From Wolbachia endosymbiont (group B) of Parapoynx stratiotata (lineage in GTDB: Bacteria > Pseudomonadota > Alphaproteobacteria > Rickettsiales > Anaplasmataceae), in NCBI RefSeq assembly GCF_947250635.1, contig NZ_OX366335.1:868001-932000 (forward strand): a stretch of 64,000 bases of DNA, read 5' to 3'. The number at the start of each line of letters is the position of its first letter. Position 1 is the stretch's first letter. The translations under genes were made by a program, and so were the position numbers. This document shows positions 9,651 to 18,119 of the stretch, piece by piece. The notes beneath the pieces were generated by a model that saw only the letters and a program-made list of their open reading frames with translations, did no database searches and was not told where the DNA came from.

Positions 9651-10300
9651 AATTATTAGTACTTAAAGGTAATATGTTGAAATATATAGAATAAAAAGTA
9701 AAAAAATATTTTAATGGTCTTCTCAGTTTTTTAAGTGAATTGTTTTAATGTTAGCAAAAAACCTAATGAAAGAGCCTACTTTACAAATTTTCCCAACTCC
9801 CTTACCATAAGGATAACGCTATACTATTTATCTTCGTCTGTGGAGATTAAACGACAAAAGCATAACGCAGTTGTCGTCTTATTTTTAATTTTTTGCACTA
9901 TGTGCATCTTATTTCTTTACAAAACTTCCAGTTTTTTAACCATATAAGCTGAAACGGGCTGTTTAAGACAGGCCAATTTTCAGGAGTCACAACTAGCTAA
10001 TAGGGGGGTTCTTTTGTCTTTTTTCTACTTGGTAAATTTCTTGATGTTTGTAGCTAAAGTAATTTAAGAGAGGTGTCATCCCAGTGTCGGAGCACTGGGA
10101 TGACAAGAAAAGGAGTACTGGAATGACACATTCCACCATGTCATTCCAGCGGATGACCAGATTTTTTTATTTGATCCCAGACTGGCTGGTTATGCAAGTT
10201 CCAATTTTAATAATATTTACATATAAGCCATACGCTTGGGTTGCAAAGTTCTAAAAAGCAGCCAAAATAAAAATAAGTAGACATTTACAAATTAAACTAA
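9651..10300. other. Intergenic region with palindromic repeat
   Basis: About 650 bases separate topA from the MFS gene. A Wolbachia-type palindromic element occupies roughly 10070-10190 (listed separately). The part from 9651 to 10060 contains a 70-codon frame (9735-9947) with one hydrophobic run but no convincing family signature. I do not call it a gene. Confidence 0.5.
10072..10190. repeat. Wolbachia palindromic element
   Basis: Contains the perfect arms GTCATCCCAGTG (10075-10086) and CACTGGGATGAC (10093-10104), then a second degenerate unit (actggaatgacac...gtcattccagcgg). The same GTCATcCCAGT/ACTGGaATGAC vocabulary recurs at 12998, 13810, 16981, 27700, 29280 and 46258. This is a dispersed family. 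Confidence 0.85.
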
Positions 10301-11572
10301 GTGTACAATCAACAAACAAGAGTATTGATTGCAACAATACTCTGTAGAATCGCAATATGGTATGACCATATGCTCTTTATTGATCTGGTTAATATAATTA
10401 GTAGAGAATTTTGTTATGCAAAAGATATCTACTACAGCATATTGCAATTGTTTGGAATTGCAGGAATGGGTGCAATGGTAAGACCACTTGGTGCATCTGT
10501 ATTTGGTCACATTGGTGATAGGTATGGAAGGAGAATGGCGTTAACGATTGCTATCTTGCTAATATCGATTCCTTCTAGTCTCGTTGCGTTTATTCCAAGT
10601 TATAGTAAAATAGGAATAACCTCTACTATGTTGCTTCTTACAATCCATCTGATACAAGGGGTTGCACTTGGCGCTGAGCAAGGAGGTAGCTCTGTTTATC
10701 TCATAGAGCATTTACCTAATAAGAAAAAACTAGGAATGTTTTTTGGAATAATAAGTTTTGGTCGCTCCATTGGCATATTGCTCTCTGTGGTTGCAGTGAT
10801 CATTTGTAAAAAAACCACTGATTTTAACGCTTGGGGTTGGAGGCTGCCGTTTATTTTTTCAGCCATTTTAGGATTAATAAGCGCATATAGTATATATACA
10901 CTAGGAGAAACTCCAGCGTATGAAAAAAATCGAGAACAAAGAAATTTACCTAATGTACCAATAATAGAGCTTACAAAACGCTATAAAAGAGCCCTGATAC
11001 TTGCCATTTTAATATCTGTACCTGTTAATGTTGCTGTTGGATTTACCATATTTCTTAGAACAATTGCAAAAGAAATAGTGTCTGTTGAAACTTATGTAAC
11101 AACGTATGTCAACGAAGTTGTACTCATTATAACCAGTATATTAATGCCGATATCTTCAATAGTGCTTGGAATTTTAGCTGATAAAACAGGAAGAGAACGC
11201 ACTGCAATCTTATTTATAGTGATAACAATGGTAATATGTTGTCCTATGTTATCTATTGCATATTACTATAAAAGCTACCTAATAATTATGTTGAGTGTGA
11301 TGGCTCTTTCTATAATCGAGAGGGGTATTAATCCTATAGGGATAGTTACTGCTGAGCTTTTTCCTACTAATGTTAGATTTAGTGGTGTTAGCTTATCACG
11401 CAACATCTCTTTTGCCTTGCATGGAGGATTTACTCCTATGATATGCACTTGGTTTACTATAATGTTTCCTAAAATAGACTTTGCTGCTGGGCTTTATGTA
11501 ATTTTTTGCTTATTAGTCAGCTTAGTAGCAATATTGCAAATAAAACCACAAGATAAAAAGTGTGATTGGTAA
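10301..11572 (+). CDS. MFS transporter, proline/betaine (ProP)-like
   Basis: Twelve-helix major facilitator permease, 423 residues. The loop 2-3 signature FGHIGDRYGRRMA (G-x-x-x-D-R-x-G-R-R) and a related signature after helix 8 (GILADKTGRERT) are clear. The pattern HLIQGVALGAEQGGSSVYLIEH resembles the metabolite:H+ symporter (ProP/KgtP) branch. The true substrate cannot be read from sequence. The N-terminus MYNQQTRVLIATILCRIAIWYDHMLF fits the family, supporting the 10301 start. Confidence 0.85.
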   Translation: MYNQQTRVLIATILCRIAIWYDHMLFIDLVNIISREFCYAKDIYYSILQLFGIAGMGAMVRPLGASVFGHIGDRYGRRMALTIAILLISIPSSLVAFIPSYSKIGITSTMLLLTIHLIQGVALGAEQGGSSVYLIEHLPNKKKLGMFFGIISFGRSIGILLSVVAVIICKKTTDFNAWGWRLPFIFSAILGLISAYSIYTLGETPAYEKNREQRNLPNVPIIELTKRYKRALILAILISVPVNVAVGFTIFLRTIAKEIVSVETYVTTYVNEVVLIITSILMPISSIVLGILADKTGRERTAILFIVITMVICCPMLSIAYYYKSYLIIMLSVMALSIIERGINPIGIVTAELFPTNVRFSGVSLSRNISFALHGGFTPMICTWFTIMFPKIDFAAGLYVIFCLLVSLVAILQIKPQDKKCDW

Positions 11573-11638
11573 TTTTCTCTATTTAAATTTATTTCACTTA
11601 TTTAGCTAATTTTTATTACAATTATAATTTTGGCTTTT

Positions 11639-12982
11639 ATGAAAACTGCATACGTATGTCAATTCTGCGGTCATAGCACTGGAAGGTGGGTAGGAAGGTG
11701 TATTGCATGTGACAGTTGGGATACGGTTGTCGAAGAAATAGTACTAAAAACAGAAACGAGAAGTACATCTGCACCAATTTCAATAAAAGCGTTATCAGAT
11801 AGTGAAATTATTACCCCCGATCGTTTTTTAACAGGAATAGAAGAGTTAGATAGAGTTTTTGGTGGAGGTATCGTTCAAGGTGCTAGCATTTTAATTGGTG
11901 GTGAACCTGGAATTGGAAAATCTACTCTTTTGCTTAGGATTGCAGCTAATGTTGTACAACTTTCCTCTTTTGAATGTCTTTATGTATCTGGCGAGGAATC
12001 TTTAGAGCAAGTGAGCCTCAGAGCAAAGCGTCTTAAGATAAATGAACCTAAAATTAAGCTTTTATCTACAGTATCTTTAACTGATGTAGTAGCAACAATA
12101 AGGAAAAATAAAAGTATTAAGTTCTTGATAATTGATTCTATACAAACTATGTATGATAGCAAAGTCACATCAGCACCAGGAACTGTAACTCAAGTCCGTA
12201 CCTGCGCTCATGAATTGACTGTTCTTGCAAAGCAATATGGTGTTTCTCTCTTAATAGTTGGTCATATAACGAAAGATGGACAAATAGCGGGACCTAAAAC
12301 CCTGGAGCATATGGTAGATACAGTACTATATTTTGAGAGTGAAAATAGTAATCAATATCGCATTTTACGTACTATTAAAAATAGATTTGGCCCTGCAAAT
12401 GAAATTGGTGTTTTTGAGATGTCTAAAGCAGGACTCATGCCTGTTGATAATCCATCATCATTATTCTTGACCGTACATGATAGAGAAGTAGTTGGCAGCG
12501 CCGTATTTGCAGGAGTTGAAGGCTCAAGACCAATCTTAATGGAAGTGCAAGCATTAATAGCAAGGACTAATATGGCAACTCCAAGAAGAGCAGTAGTTGG
12601 TTGGGATATTAATAGATTAGCTATGATAATCGCGGTTCTAAGTGCTCGTTGTAAAATGTTTTTGCATGATAAAGAAGTATACCTAAACATTGCGGGAGGA
12701 CTCAAAATACAGGAACCATCAGCTGACCTTGCTGTTGCTGCTTCCCTTATTTCAAGTTTAGTAAATTTACCGCTGCCAATTTCTTCAATAATCTGCGGTG
12801 AGGTTGCACTTTCAGGAGAAATTAGAAATGTTTCGCATGCTGATCTCAGACTAAGGGAAGCACAAAAGTTAGGATTTAAAAAAGCGATTATGCCTAAAAA
12901 TGGCAATTATTCTTCTCATGATATTGAGATAATTAAGCTTGGTCATATAAAAGAGTTAAAAGAGATCTTCAATCACAATTAA
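11639..12982 (+). CDS. radA: DNA repair protein RadA
   Basis: RecA-related branch-migration ATPase used in recombination repair. Starting from the ATG at 11639 (an upstream TTG at 11630 is less likely), the protein has an N-terminal zinc finger with C7, C10, C21 and C24, Walker A GGEPGIGKST at 87-96, the diagnostic KNRFG motif at 247-251, and a C-terminal Lon-protease-like domain. About 447 residues, complete. The last 60 or so bases are duplicated next to ftsY (see 13883-13940). Confidence 0.96.
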   Translation: MKTAYVCQFCGHSTGRWVGRCIACDSWDTVVEEIVLKTETRSTSAPISIKALSDSEIITPDRFLTGIEELDRVFGGGIVQGASILIGGEPGIGKSTLLLRIAANVVQLSSFECLYVSGEESLEQVSLRAKRLKINEPKIKLLSTVSLTDVVATIRKNKSIKFLIIDSIQTMYDSKVTSAPGTVTQVRTCAHELTVLAKQYGVSLLIVGHITKDGQIAGPKTLEHMVDTVLYFESENSNQYRILRTIKNRFGPANEIGVFEMSKAGLMPVDNPSSLFLTVHDREVVGSAVFAGVEGSRPILMEVQALIARTNMATPRRAVVGWDINRLAMIIAVLSARCKMFLHDKEVYLNIAGGLKIQEPSADLAVAASLISSLVNLPLPISSIICGEVALSGEIRNVSHADLRLREAQKLGFKKAIMPKNGNYSSHDIEIIKLGHIKELKEIFNHN

Positions 12983-12997
12983 ATATTATCTGCATGA

Positions 12998-13075
12998 ACA
13001 TTTTGCTTGTGAGAAGGATGTCATCCCAGCTTCCATAATGTCATCTGAGTAGGTGACACTGGCTTCTTTTTTTAC
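12998..13075. repeat. Degenerate palindromic element after radA
   Basis: Contains gaTGTCATCCCAGCTTCC and TGTCATCTGAGTAGGTGACAC, partial units of the dispersed palindromic family. Decayed and lacking a complete second arm. Confidence 0.6.
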
Positions 13076-13089
13076 TGTTTTTACTGTAA

Positions 13090-13344
13090 TTAAAAATTCA
13101 TTGGATCTTGATTATATATTTCCTCTGCTATAAGCGATAATTTTTCGCTCTCATCAAAGAGACTTTTTGCGCTAGCTGCTAATTTCTCACTAATTTGTGA
13201 ATGAGGTTTAAAAACTTCAGAACTGTGCCTCTGAATGCATTCGTCGACGCATCGATAGTATTGATCTGTATAGCCGTCTCTGTAGTTATAGCATTTCATT
13301 TCACATCGAGATTTTGCATATTCTGTTGGTGCTTGTTGTTTCAT
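13090..13344 (-). CDS. Small twin-CX3C protein, function unknown
   Basis: 84 residues, no signal peptide or membrane segment. The cysteines are arranged C14-X3-C18-X13-C32-X3-C36, the twin-CX3C spacing used by helical hairpins of the small-Tim/CHCH type. The second half is a predicted helix rich in Glu, Lys and Ser. The start codon (13344) has a clear ribosome site (aaggagtatatt). I recognise no named family. The cysteine pattern, good start and isolated position support a real gene; function is unassigned. Confidence 0.65.
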   Translation of the reverse strand: MKQQAPTEYAKSRCEMKCYNYRDGYTDQYYRCVDECIQRHSSEVFKPHSQISEKLAASAKSLFDESEKLSLIAEEIYNQDPMNF

Positions 13345-13930
13345 AATATACTCCTTAATTAAAAGCCAATACTTATATTAGAATATAAGTATGAATATTA
13401 CATTAATATAATTACTTTTTAGGCATGAGTGACAAGCTGAAGTGGTTTTTGGTTGCCCACAAAACATATTAGATCCTTATTTCATATTCTTTAAAATATT
13501 TTTTTTCTTATACTTTCTTTATAAAAACCATGGGCGCCCATTGATTTTTATTGGCTAAAGTAAAGGTCAAGTATCTTGAATTCTGGACATAAAATCCTCC
13601 TGTATAAAAAAGAGTTAGAAAAAAAATGCAGTGCACATACGACAGATATACACTGAAGAATACATTTTTTAATAAGTTTGATTAAAAAGTCTGCAGACTA
13701 AAGATAGATTTTGAGCTCTTAAAATATCTCTATTTGTAATTATAATGAGATTGAAAATATGCGGAAGTAATTTTTATACGTTAACGGCTCACCCAACCCA
13801 CTTGCAATCTGGATCCCAGACTGGGATGACAAGAAAAGGCTACTCAAATAGGAAGTACTGGAATTATACCATCTAAAAACGGCTTCTCATGATAATTAAG
13901 CTTGGTCATATGAGAAAATTAAAGAGATCT
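13345..13930. other. Intergenic region with repeats and duplicated radA tail
   Basis: About 590 bases of AT-rich sequence. Two recognisable pieces lie at its right end: a palindromic-element fragment at about 13809-13870 (ggatcCCAGACTGGGATGAC) and a copy of the radA 3' end at 13883-13940. I see nothing recognisable in 13380-13800. Confidence 0.6.
13809..13870. repeat. Palindromic element fragment
   Basis: The core TCCCAGACTGGGATGACA followed by aagaaaaggctactc and agtactggaatta matches the unit at 10090-10125, so it belongs to the same dispersed family. The second arm is mutated. Confidence 0.65.
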
Positions 13931-13940
13931 TCAATCATAT
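13883..13940 (+). repeat. Partial duplicate of the radA 3' end
   Basis: The stretch TTCTCATGATAATTAAGC, then TTGGTCATATGAGAAAATT and AGAGATCTTCAATCA, matches the radA end at 12912-12977 with a small deletion and a few changes. It runs into the 3' end of ftsY on the opposite strand and supplies its stop codon. Confidence 0.8.
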
Positions 13941-14842
13941 TTAAACAGCGCTTCAGCAAACTCTTTGCCAGTAAATTCCCTCAGGTCTTCTATACTTTCA
14001 CCAATTCCTATAGCGTGTAATTTCACCTTATAAGCTTCTGCAAGCCCAATCACTACTCCACCTTTGGCAGTACCATCTAGCTTTGTTACAATTAACCCGG
14101 TAACACCAACCATTTTACTAAACGCCTCTAATTGGCTATAAGCATTTTGGCCAGTAGTTGCATCAAGAACTAAAATAACATCATGAGGAGCAGTATCATC
14201 CAATTTCTTTATCGTTCTATGTATTTTTGACAGCTCTTGCATGAGATTTACATTGTTTTGTAGCCTTCCTGCTGTATCAATTAAAACAACATCAACGCTA
14301 TCTTTGATCGCTTGATTTACAGCTCTATATGCCACACTTGCAGAATCGCTACCGTGCTCTCCAGTAACAATAGAGCAATCAGAACGTTCTGCCCAAATAT
14401 TTAATTGCTCACTCGCAGCAGCTCTGAATGTGTCGCACGCAACAAGCATAACGGATTTTCCTTTTTCCTTATATTTATAGGCAAGTTTACCTATAGTTGT
14501 AGTTTTTCCATTACCATTCACTCCGCATACCATTATTATGTGTGGTTTTTTATTCAAAATGAGCGGCTGCACAACAGGGTTTAATATTGCTTCTATTTCG
14601 CTCATTAACTGCTGTGTGATAACGTTGTGCTCAACTTCTGATTCAAATTTGATACTTGCGAGCTTATCAATAAGCAATCTAGAAGTTTTATGACCTATGT
14701 CCATGCTGATCAGCAGCTCTTCCAGATCATCTAAAAGCGACTGATCTAATTTTTTTTTGCCAGAAAAAATATTTTTTACTCCATCACTAAAACGGGAGGA
14801 GGTTTTTAATAGTCCTTGATAAAGATTACTGAATAAACTCAA
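13931..14842 (-). CDS. ftsY: Signal recognition particle receptor FtsY
   Basis: SRP-receptor GTPase that docks ribosome-nascent-chain complexes at the inner membrane. The N domain (helical, 1-95) precedes the G domain with P-loop GVNGNGKTT (107-115), DTFRAAA, DTAGRLQNN, TKLDGTAKGG and a final GIGESIEDLREF. At 303 residues it lacks the long acidic A domain of E. coli FtsY, as is normal in Rickettsiales. The final residues (YD-stop) lie in DNA shared with the duplicated radA tail. Confidence 0.95.
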   Translation of the reverse strand: MSLFSNLYQGLLKTSSRFSDGVKNIFSGKKKLDQSLLDDLEELLISMDIGHKTSRLLIDKLASIKFESEVEHNVITQQLMSEIEAILNPVVQPLILNKKPHIIMVCGVNGNGKTTTIGKLAYKYKEKGKSVMLVACDTFRAAASEQLNIWAERSDCSIVTGEHGSDSASVAYRAVNQAIKDSVDVVLIDTAGRLQNNVNLMQELSKIHRTIKKLDDTAPHDVILVLDATTGQNAYSQLEAFSKMVGVTGLIVTKLDGTAKGGVVIGLAEAYKVKLHAIGIGESIEDLREFTGKEFAEALFKYD

Positions 14843-15019
14843 GAAATACTCCTTCTAAAATTACCATATAAAGAATGACATGCACTATATGTATTTGTAA
14901 AGTAAATACACTAGTAACCTATATATTTTGTGAGTAAAATGTACCGCTTGCTAGTGTATTTTACTTTAGTTTTTAACCTAAATATGTTATAATGTAAGTA
15001 ATGGTTTACGGGTAGTTCT

Positions 15020-15403
15020 ATGAGTTATAATGAGAAAATTTTAGATCATTACGAAAATCCAAGGAATGTTGGCTCTTTGGACAAAAATGATCCAAATGTT
15101 GGTACTGGTTTAGTTGGTGCACCATCATGCGGAGATGTAATGAAACTGCAAATAAAGGTCAACGATAAAGGTGTTATTGAAGACGCAAAATTTAAAACTT
15201 TTGGTTGTGGTTCTGCCATTGCTTCAAGCTCTTTGTTAACAGAAATGATCAAAGGGAAAACTATTGAGAATGTAACAAAGATAAAGAACACTCAAATAGT
15301 GGAAGAATTGTCTTTGCCGCCAGTAAAGATACACTGTTCAGTACTTGCTGAGGATGCTATAAAAGCTGCTATTCATGATTATCAAAATAAACAAAAACAT
15401 TGA
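15020..15403 (+). CDS. iscU: Fe-S cluster scaffold IscU
   Basis: Scaffold on which [2Fe-2S] clusters are built. The three ligand cysteines are C37, C63 and C106, with D39 (CGD) next to the first. The LPPVK chaperone-recognition motif that HscA binds is intact at 99-103. 127 residues, normal length. It heads the cluster iscU-iscA-hscB-hscA; neither iscS nor ferredoxin is adjacent. Confidence 0.97.
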   Translation: MSYNEKILDHYENPRNVGSLDKNDPNVGTGLVGAPSCGDVMKLQIKVNDKGVIEDAKFKTFGCGSAIASSSLLTEMIKGKTIENVTKIKNTQIVEELSLPPVKIHCSVLAEDAIKAAIHDYQNKQKH

Positions 15404-15408
15404 GGAAC

Positions 15409-15795
15409 ATGAGTGAATTTCAAGGAGTAAATTCTGTTAAAAAACCTATCACTCTAACTGCAAATGCAGTAGAGAGGGTAAGGTTTTTATTGGACAAAAA
15501 GAAGCATGCTAACCTTGAAGAAGCAATAGGAATAAGAGTTCTAATTAAGCAAAAAGGATGCTCTGGTTTAAAATATGATATTGAATATGCATATGATGTT
15601 CGTCCTTTGGAGTCGGTAATTGAAGAAAGCTGCAGTGATGATCAAAAAGTCAAGGTGCTGATCGATCCAAAATCTATCATGTTTATCCTTGGCTCTGAAA
15701 TGGATTATGTAGAGGAAAAATTCTCATCAGGTTTTATTTTCAAAAATCCTAATGAGAAAGGAAAATGTGGTTGTGGAGAGAGTTTTCATGTCTAG
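15409..15795 (+). CDS. iscA: A-type Fe-S carrier IscA
   Basis: HesB/IscA-fold protein that transfers Fe-S clusters. It has the family's three cysteines: one in KQKGCSGLKYDIEY and two in the C-terminal GKCGCGESF. The ATG at 15409 with GAGG five bases upstream is preferred over the TTG at 15400. It lies five bases after the iscU stop and its own end overlaps hscB. Confidence 0.93.
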   Translation: MSEFQGVNSVKKPITLTANAVERVRFLLDKKKHANLEEAIGIRVLIKQKGCSGLKYDIEYAYDVRPLESVIEESCSDDQKVKVLIDPKSIMFILGSEMDYVEEKFSSGFIFKNPNEKGKCGCGESFHV

Positions 15796-16246
15796 CAACC
15801 ATTTCACATTATTTGGAATTGAACCGGCTTTTAACATCAGCTTTGATGAGCTGGAGAAAAAATATATTGAGCTAAGCAAAACTGATATAAATGAAAGAGA
15901 GTCCAAAAATATGGAAAGTATCAACAAAGCTTATCAGGTACTGAAGTCACCGCTAAAGCGTGCCGAACATTTGTTGGATCTTTTTGACGTACAAAGCAAA
16001 AAAGAGCATCTTGATCCTGAAATATTAAATGAATCAATGGAAATAAGAGAATACTTTCTAGACTGCGATGATTTACAATTTGCAAGTAGGATGATTGATG
16101 AAAAGGTAAAAGATTGTACTAAAAACCTAATTAATGCTTTTGCTACAAAAAATTTTGATGAAGCTGCTACGCAAGTTTTTAGATTGAGATATTTATATAA
16201 GTCATTTGAGGAGATGAAGGAAAATGCGGCCAGTTCAAATTTCTGA
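15788..16246 (+). CDS. hscB: HscB-like co-chaperone without HPD motif
   Basis: J-protein partner of HscA. The ATG at 15788 overlaps the iscA end by 8 bases and gives 152 residues starting SSNHFTLFGIEPAFNIS, which matches the HscB N-terminus. The helix III pattern INKAYQVLKSPLKRAEHLL and a C-terminal HSCB helical bundle are present. The loop where HPDKF should stand reads IELSKTDINERESKN, so the catalytic His-Pro-Asp is missing. Position and the rest of the fold make the assignment good, but stimulation of HscA in the usual way is doubtful. Confidence 0.85.
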   Translation: MSSNHFTLFGIEPAFNISFDELEKKYIELSKTDINERESKNMESINKAYQVLKSPLKRAEHLLDLFDVQSKKEHLDPEILNESMEIREYFLDCDDLQFASRMIDEKVKDCTKNLINAFATKNFDEAATQVFRLRYLYKSFEEMKENAASSNF

Positions 16247-18116
16247 ACCAAGTTCAAATGAGGTAGTTTTTGGTATAGATCTTGGAACTACTAACTCTTT
16301 AATTGCCATGGTAAATAAAGCTGGCAATGTAGAAATATTTAAAGATGAGCAAGGTCGTGAACTATTACCTTCTGTCATTTCATATGAAAAGGATGTACTA
16401 AAAGTAGGCTACGATGTTGGCGAAAACGCTATCTGCTCTATAAAACGCTTAATGGGTAAAAGTGTTAAAGACTTGCATAAAGAAGGTATCAATTGTGAAA
16501 TAGATAACGAAAGTGAAAAAGTTATTAGGGTAAAATGCTCAGAAGAAAAGTATCTCACTCCTATTGAGATCTCTGCTGAGATACTCAAAACTCTATGCAA
16601 GAGGGTAAAAAAATTCACAGGGATGAAAGTTAACAAAGCAGTGATTACTGTACCAGCTTATTTTGATGATTCAGCACGTAACGCAACCAAATATGCAGCA
16701 AAATTAGCTGGCATAGATGTTCTTCGCCTCATTAATGAACCAACCGCTGCAGCACTTTCTTACTCCATTGGAAAGAACAATAACAGTGGCATATATGCAG
16801 TTTATGACCTCGGTGGTGGAACATTTGACATTTCAATATTAAAATTACATCAAGGAGTGTTTCAAGTTCTTGCAGTTGGTGGTGATACTAAACTTGGTGG
16901 TGATGATTTTGATCATCTACTTAGTTTAATCGTGCTTGAAAAGTATAGAGAACAGGTAGGTTTAAATAAAAAATGCTCTAGTGTCATCCCAGTCTGGGAT
17001 CCAGAAAGTTTGATTGCAAGTGAACACACCAGAAAGTTATATAATAAGAACTGGATTCCAGTGTCAAGCACTGGAATGACACCATCTGATACAACTACCT
17101 ACAAATTACAACATTCATACACTAAAACTGGTATCTGCAATATACGTGCTATAAAAGAGTACCTAAGTGAAGATACCTCTGGCACTTTTGAATTCAGCAT
17201 CAATGGTGAATTATTTAAGTGCAAAATTACCAAAGAAGAATTCGAGCAAGCAATCAGTCCTTTGGTTAATAAGACTATAAATATAGTTACTCGTACTATA
17301 AGCAACATAGATCTTAAAATCGATGATATAAAAGGGGTAATTTTAGTTGGTGGCGCAACTAGAGTGCCATTAGTGCAAAATTCACTAATCAAACTCTTTG
17401 GCAATAAAGTGCTGAATGATGTGGATCCGGACAAAGCAGTTGCCAATGGGGCAGCTTTGCAGGCTCATTATTTAACTTCAAACTCAAAAGATAGGAATAT
17501 TCTCCTTGATGTGCTGCCTTTATCACTTGGCATAGAAACTATGGGGGGAATAGTTGAAAAAATTATACCAAGAAATACACCACTACCAGTTTCAGAAATA
17601 AAAGAGTTTACAACTTACGCTAACGGGCAAACAGCAATGAAAATTCACGTTTGTCAAGGAGAACGTGAAATGATAAAAGATAATAAATCTCTAGCACGAT
17701 TTGAACTCAAAGGTATACCACAATTGCCTGCAGGTTCTGCAAAAGTTGAAATAGGATTTACAGTTAGCATTGATGGAATATTGACTGTCACTGCAAGAGA
17801 AAAAACTACTGGAGTCGAACAGACAGTTGAAATAAATTCAAGCTCTGGCTTAAGTGAAGAAGATATTCAAGATATGGTCAATCAGTCAGTAAGTAACTTT
17901 GATGAAGACATGAAGGCTCGTTCCCTTGCAGAGGCTAAAATTAACGGTAACAAGCTCATACATCTAGTTGAAAATGTTTCCACTGAGCAAAAGTTAAAAA
18001 TTTTACTACAGAACGCAAAAGACGCTTTACAGGAAAATGACTTAGACAACATTAATAATGCTATCTCTGAGTTAGAAAACTCTGCTTTAGAATTATGCGA
18101 ATCAGCAGACAGATAG
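16224..18116 (+). CDS. hscA: Fe-S assembly Hsp70 chaperone HscA
   Basis: Specialised Hsp70 for IscU. Nucleotide-binding signatures include GIDLGTTNSL, VPAYFDDSARNAT, VYDLGGGTFDIS and ILVGGATRVPLVQ. The substrate-binding domain starts near DVLPLSLGIET. The gene overlaps the hscB end by 23 bases. Between GLNKK and CNIRAIKEYL an extra stretch of about 34 codons (16981-17082) is a palindromic element read in frame, making the protein 630 residues. Confidence 0.95.
   Translation: MRPVQISEPSSNEVVFGIDLGTTNSLIAMVNKAGNVEIFKDEQGRELLPSVISYEKDVLKVGYDVGENAICSIKRLMGKSVKDLHKEGINCEIDNESEKVIRVKCSEEKYLTPIEISAEILKTLCKRVKKFTGMKVNKAVITVPAYFDDSARNATKYAAKLAGIDVLRLINEPTAAALSYSIGKNNNSGIYAVYDLGGGTFDISILKLHQGVFQVLAVGGDTKLGGDDFDHLLSLIVLEKYREQVGLNKKCSSVIPVWDPESLIASEHTRKLYNKNWIPVSSTGMTPSDTTTYKLQHSYTKTGICNIRAIKEYLSEDTSGTFEFSINGELFKCKITKEEFEQAISPLVNKTINIVTRTISNIDLKIDDIKGVILVGGATRVPLVQNSLIKLFGNKVLNDVDPDKAVANGAALQAHYLTSNSKDRNILLDVLPLSLGIETMGGIVEKIIPRNTPLPVSEIKEFTTYANGQTAMKIHVCQGEREMIKDNKSLARFELKGIPQLPAGSAKVEIGFTVSIDGILTVTAREKTTGVEQTVEINSSSGLSEEDIQDMVNQSVSNFDEDMKARSLAEAKINGNKLIHLVENVSTEQKLKILLQNAKDALQENDLDNINNAISELENSALELCESADR
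16981..17082. repeat. In-frame palindromic element inside hscA
   Basis: Exactly 102 bases, a multiple of three. It starts GTGTCATCCCAGTCTGGGAT and ends CACTGGAATGACAC, the same ends as intergenic copies. Translated, it gives SVIPVWDPES...NWIPVSSTGMT. It falls within nucleotide-binding lobe II of the chaperone. Confidence 0.88.
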
Positions 18117-18119
18117 AGT

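Noticed and set aside
9735..9947. 70-codon frame between topA and the MFS gene
   Set aside because: One hydrophobic stretch but no family pattern, no clear ribosome site, and AT-rich intergenic composition.
10075..10140. CRISPR-like array
   Set aside because: Repeats are palindromic elements of unequal spacing scattered over the window, with no regular spacers and no cas genes.
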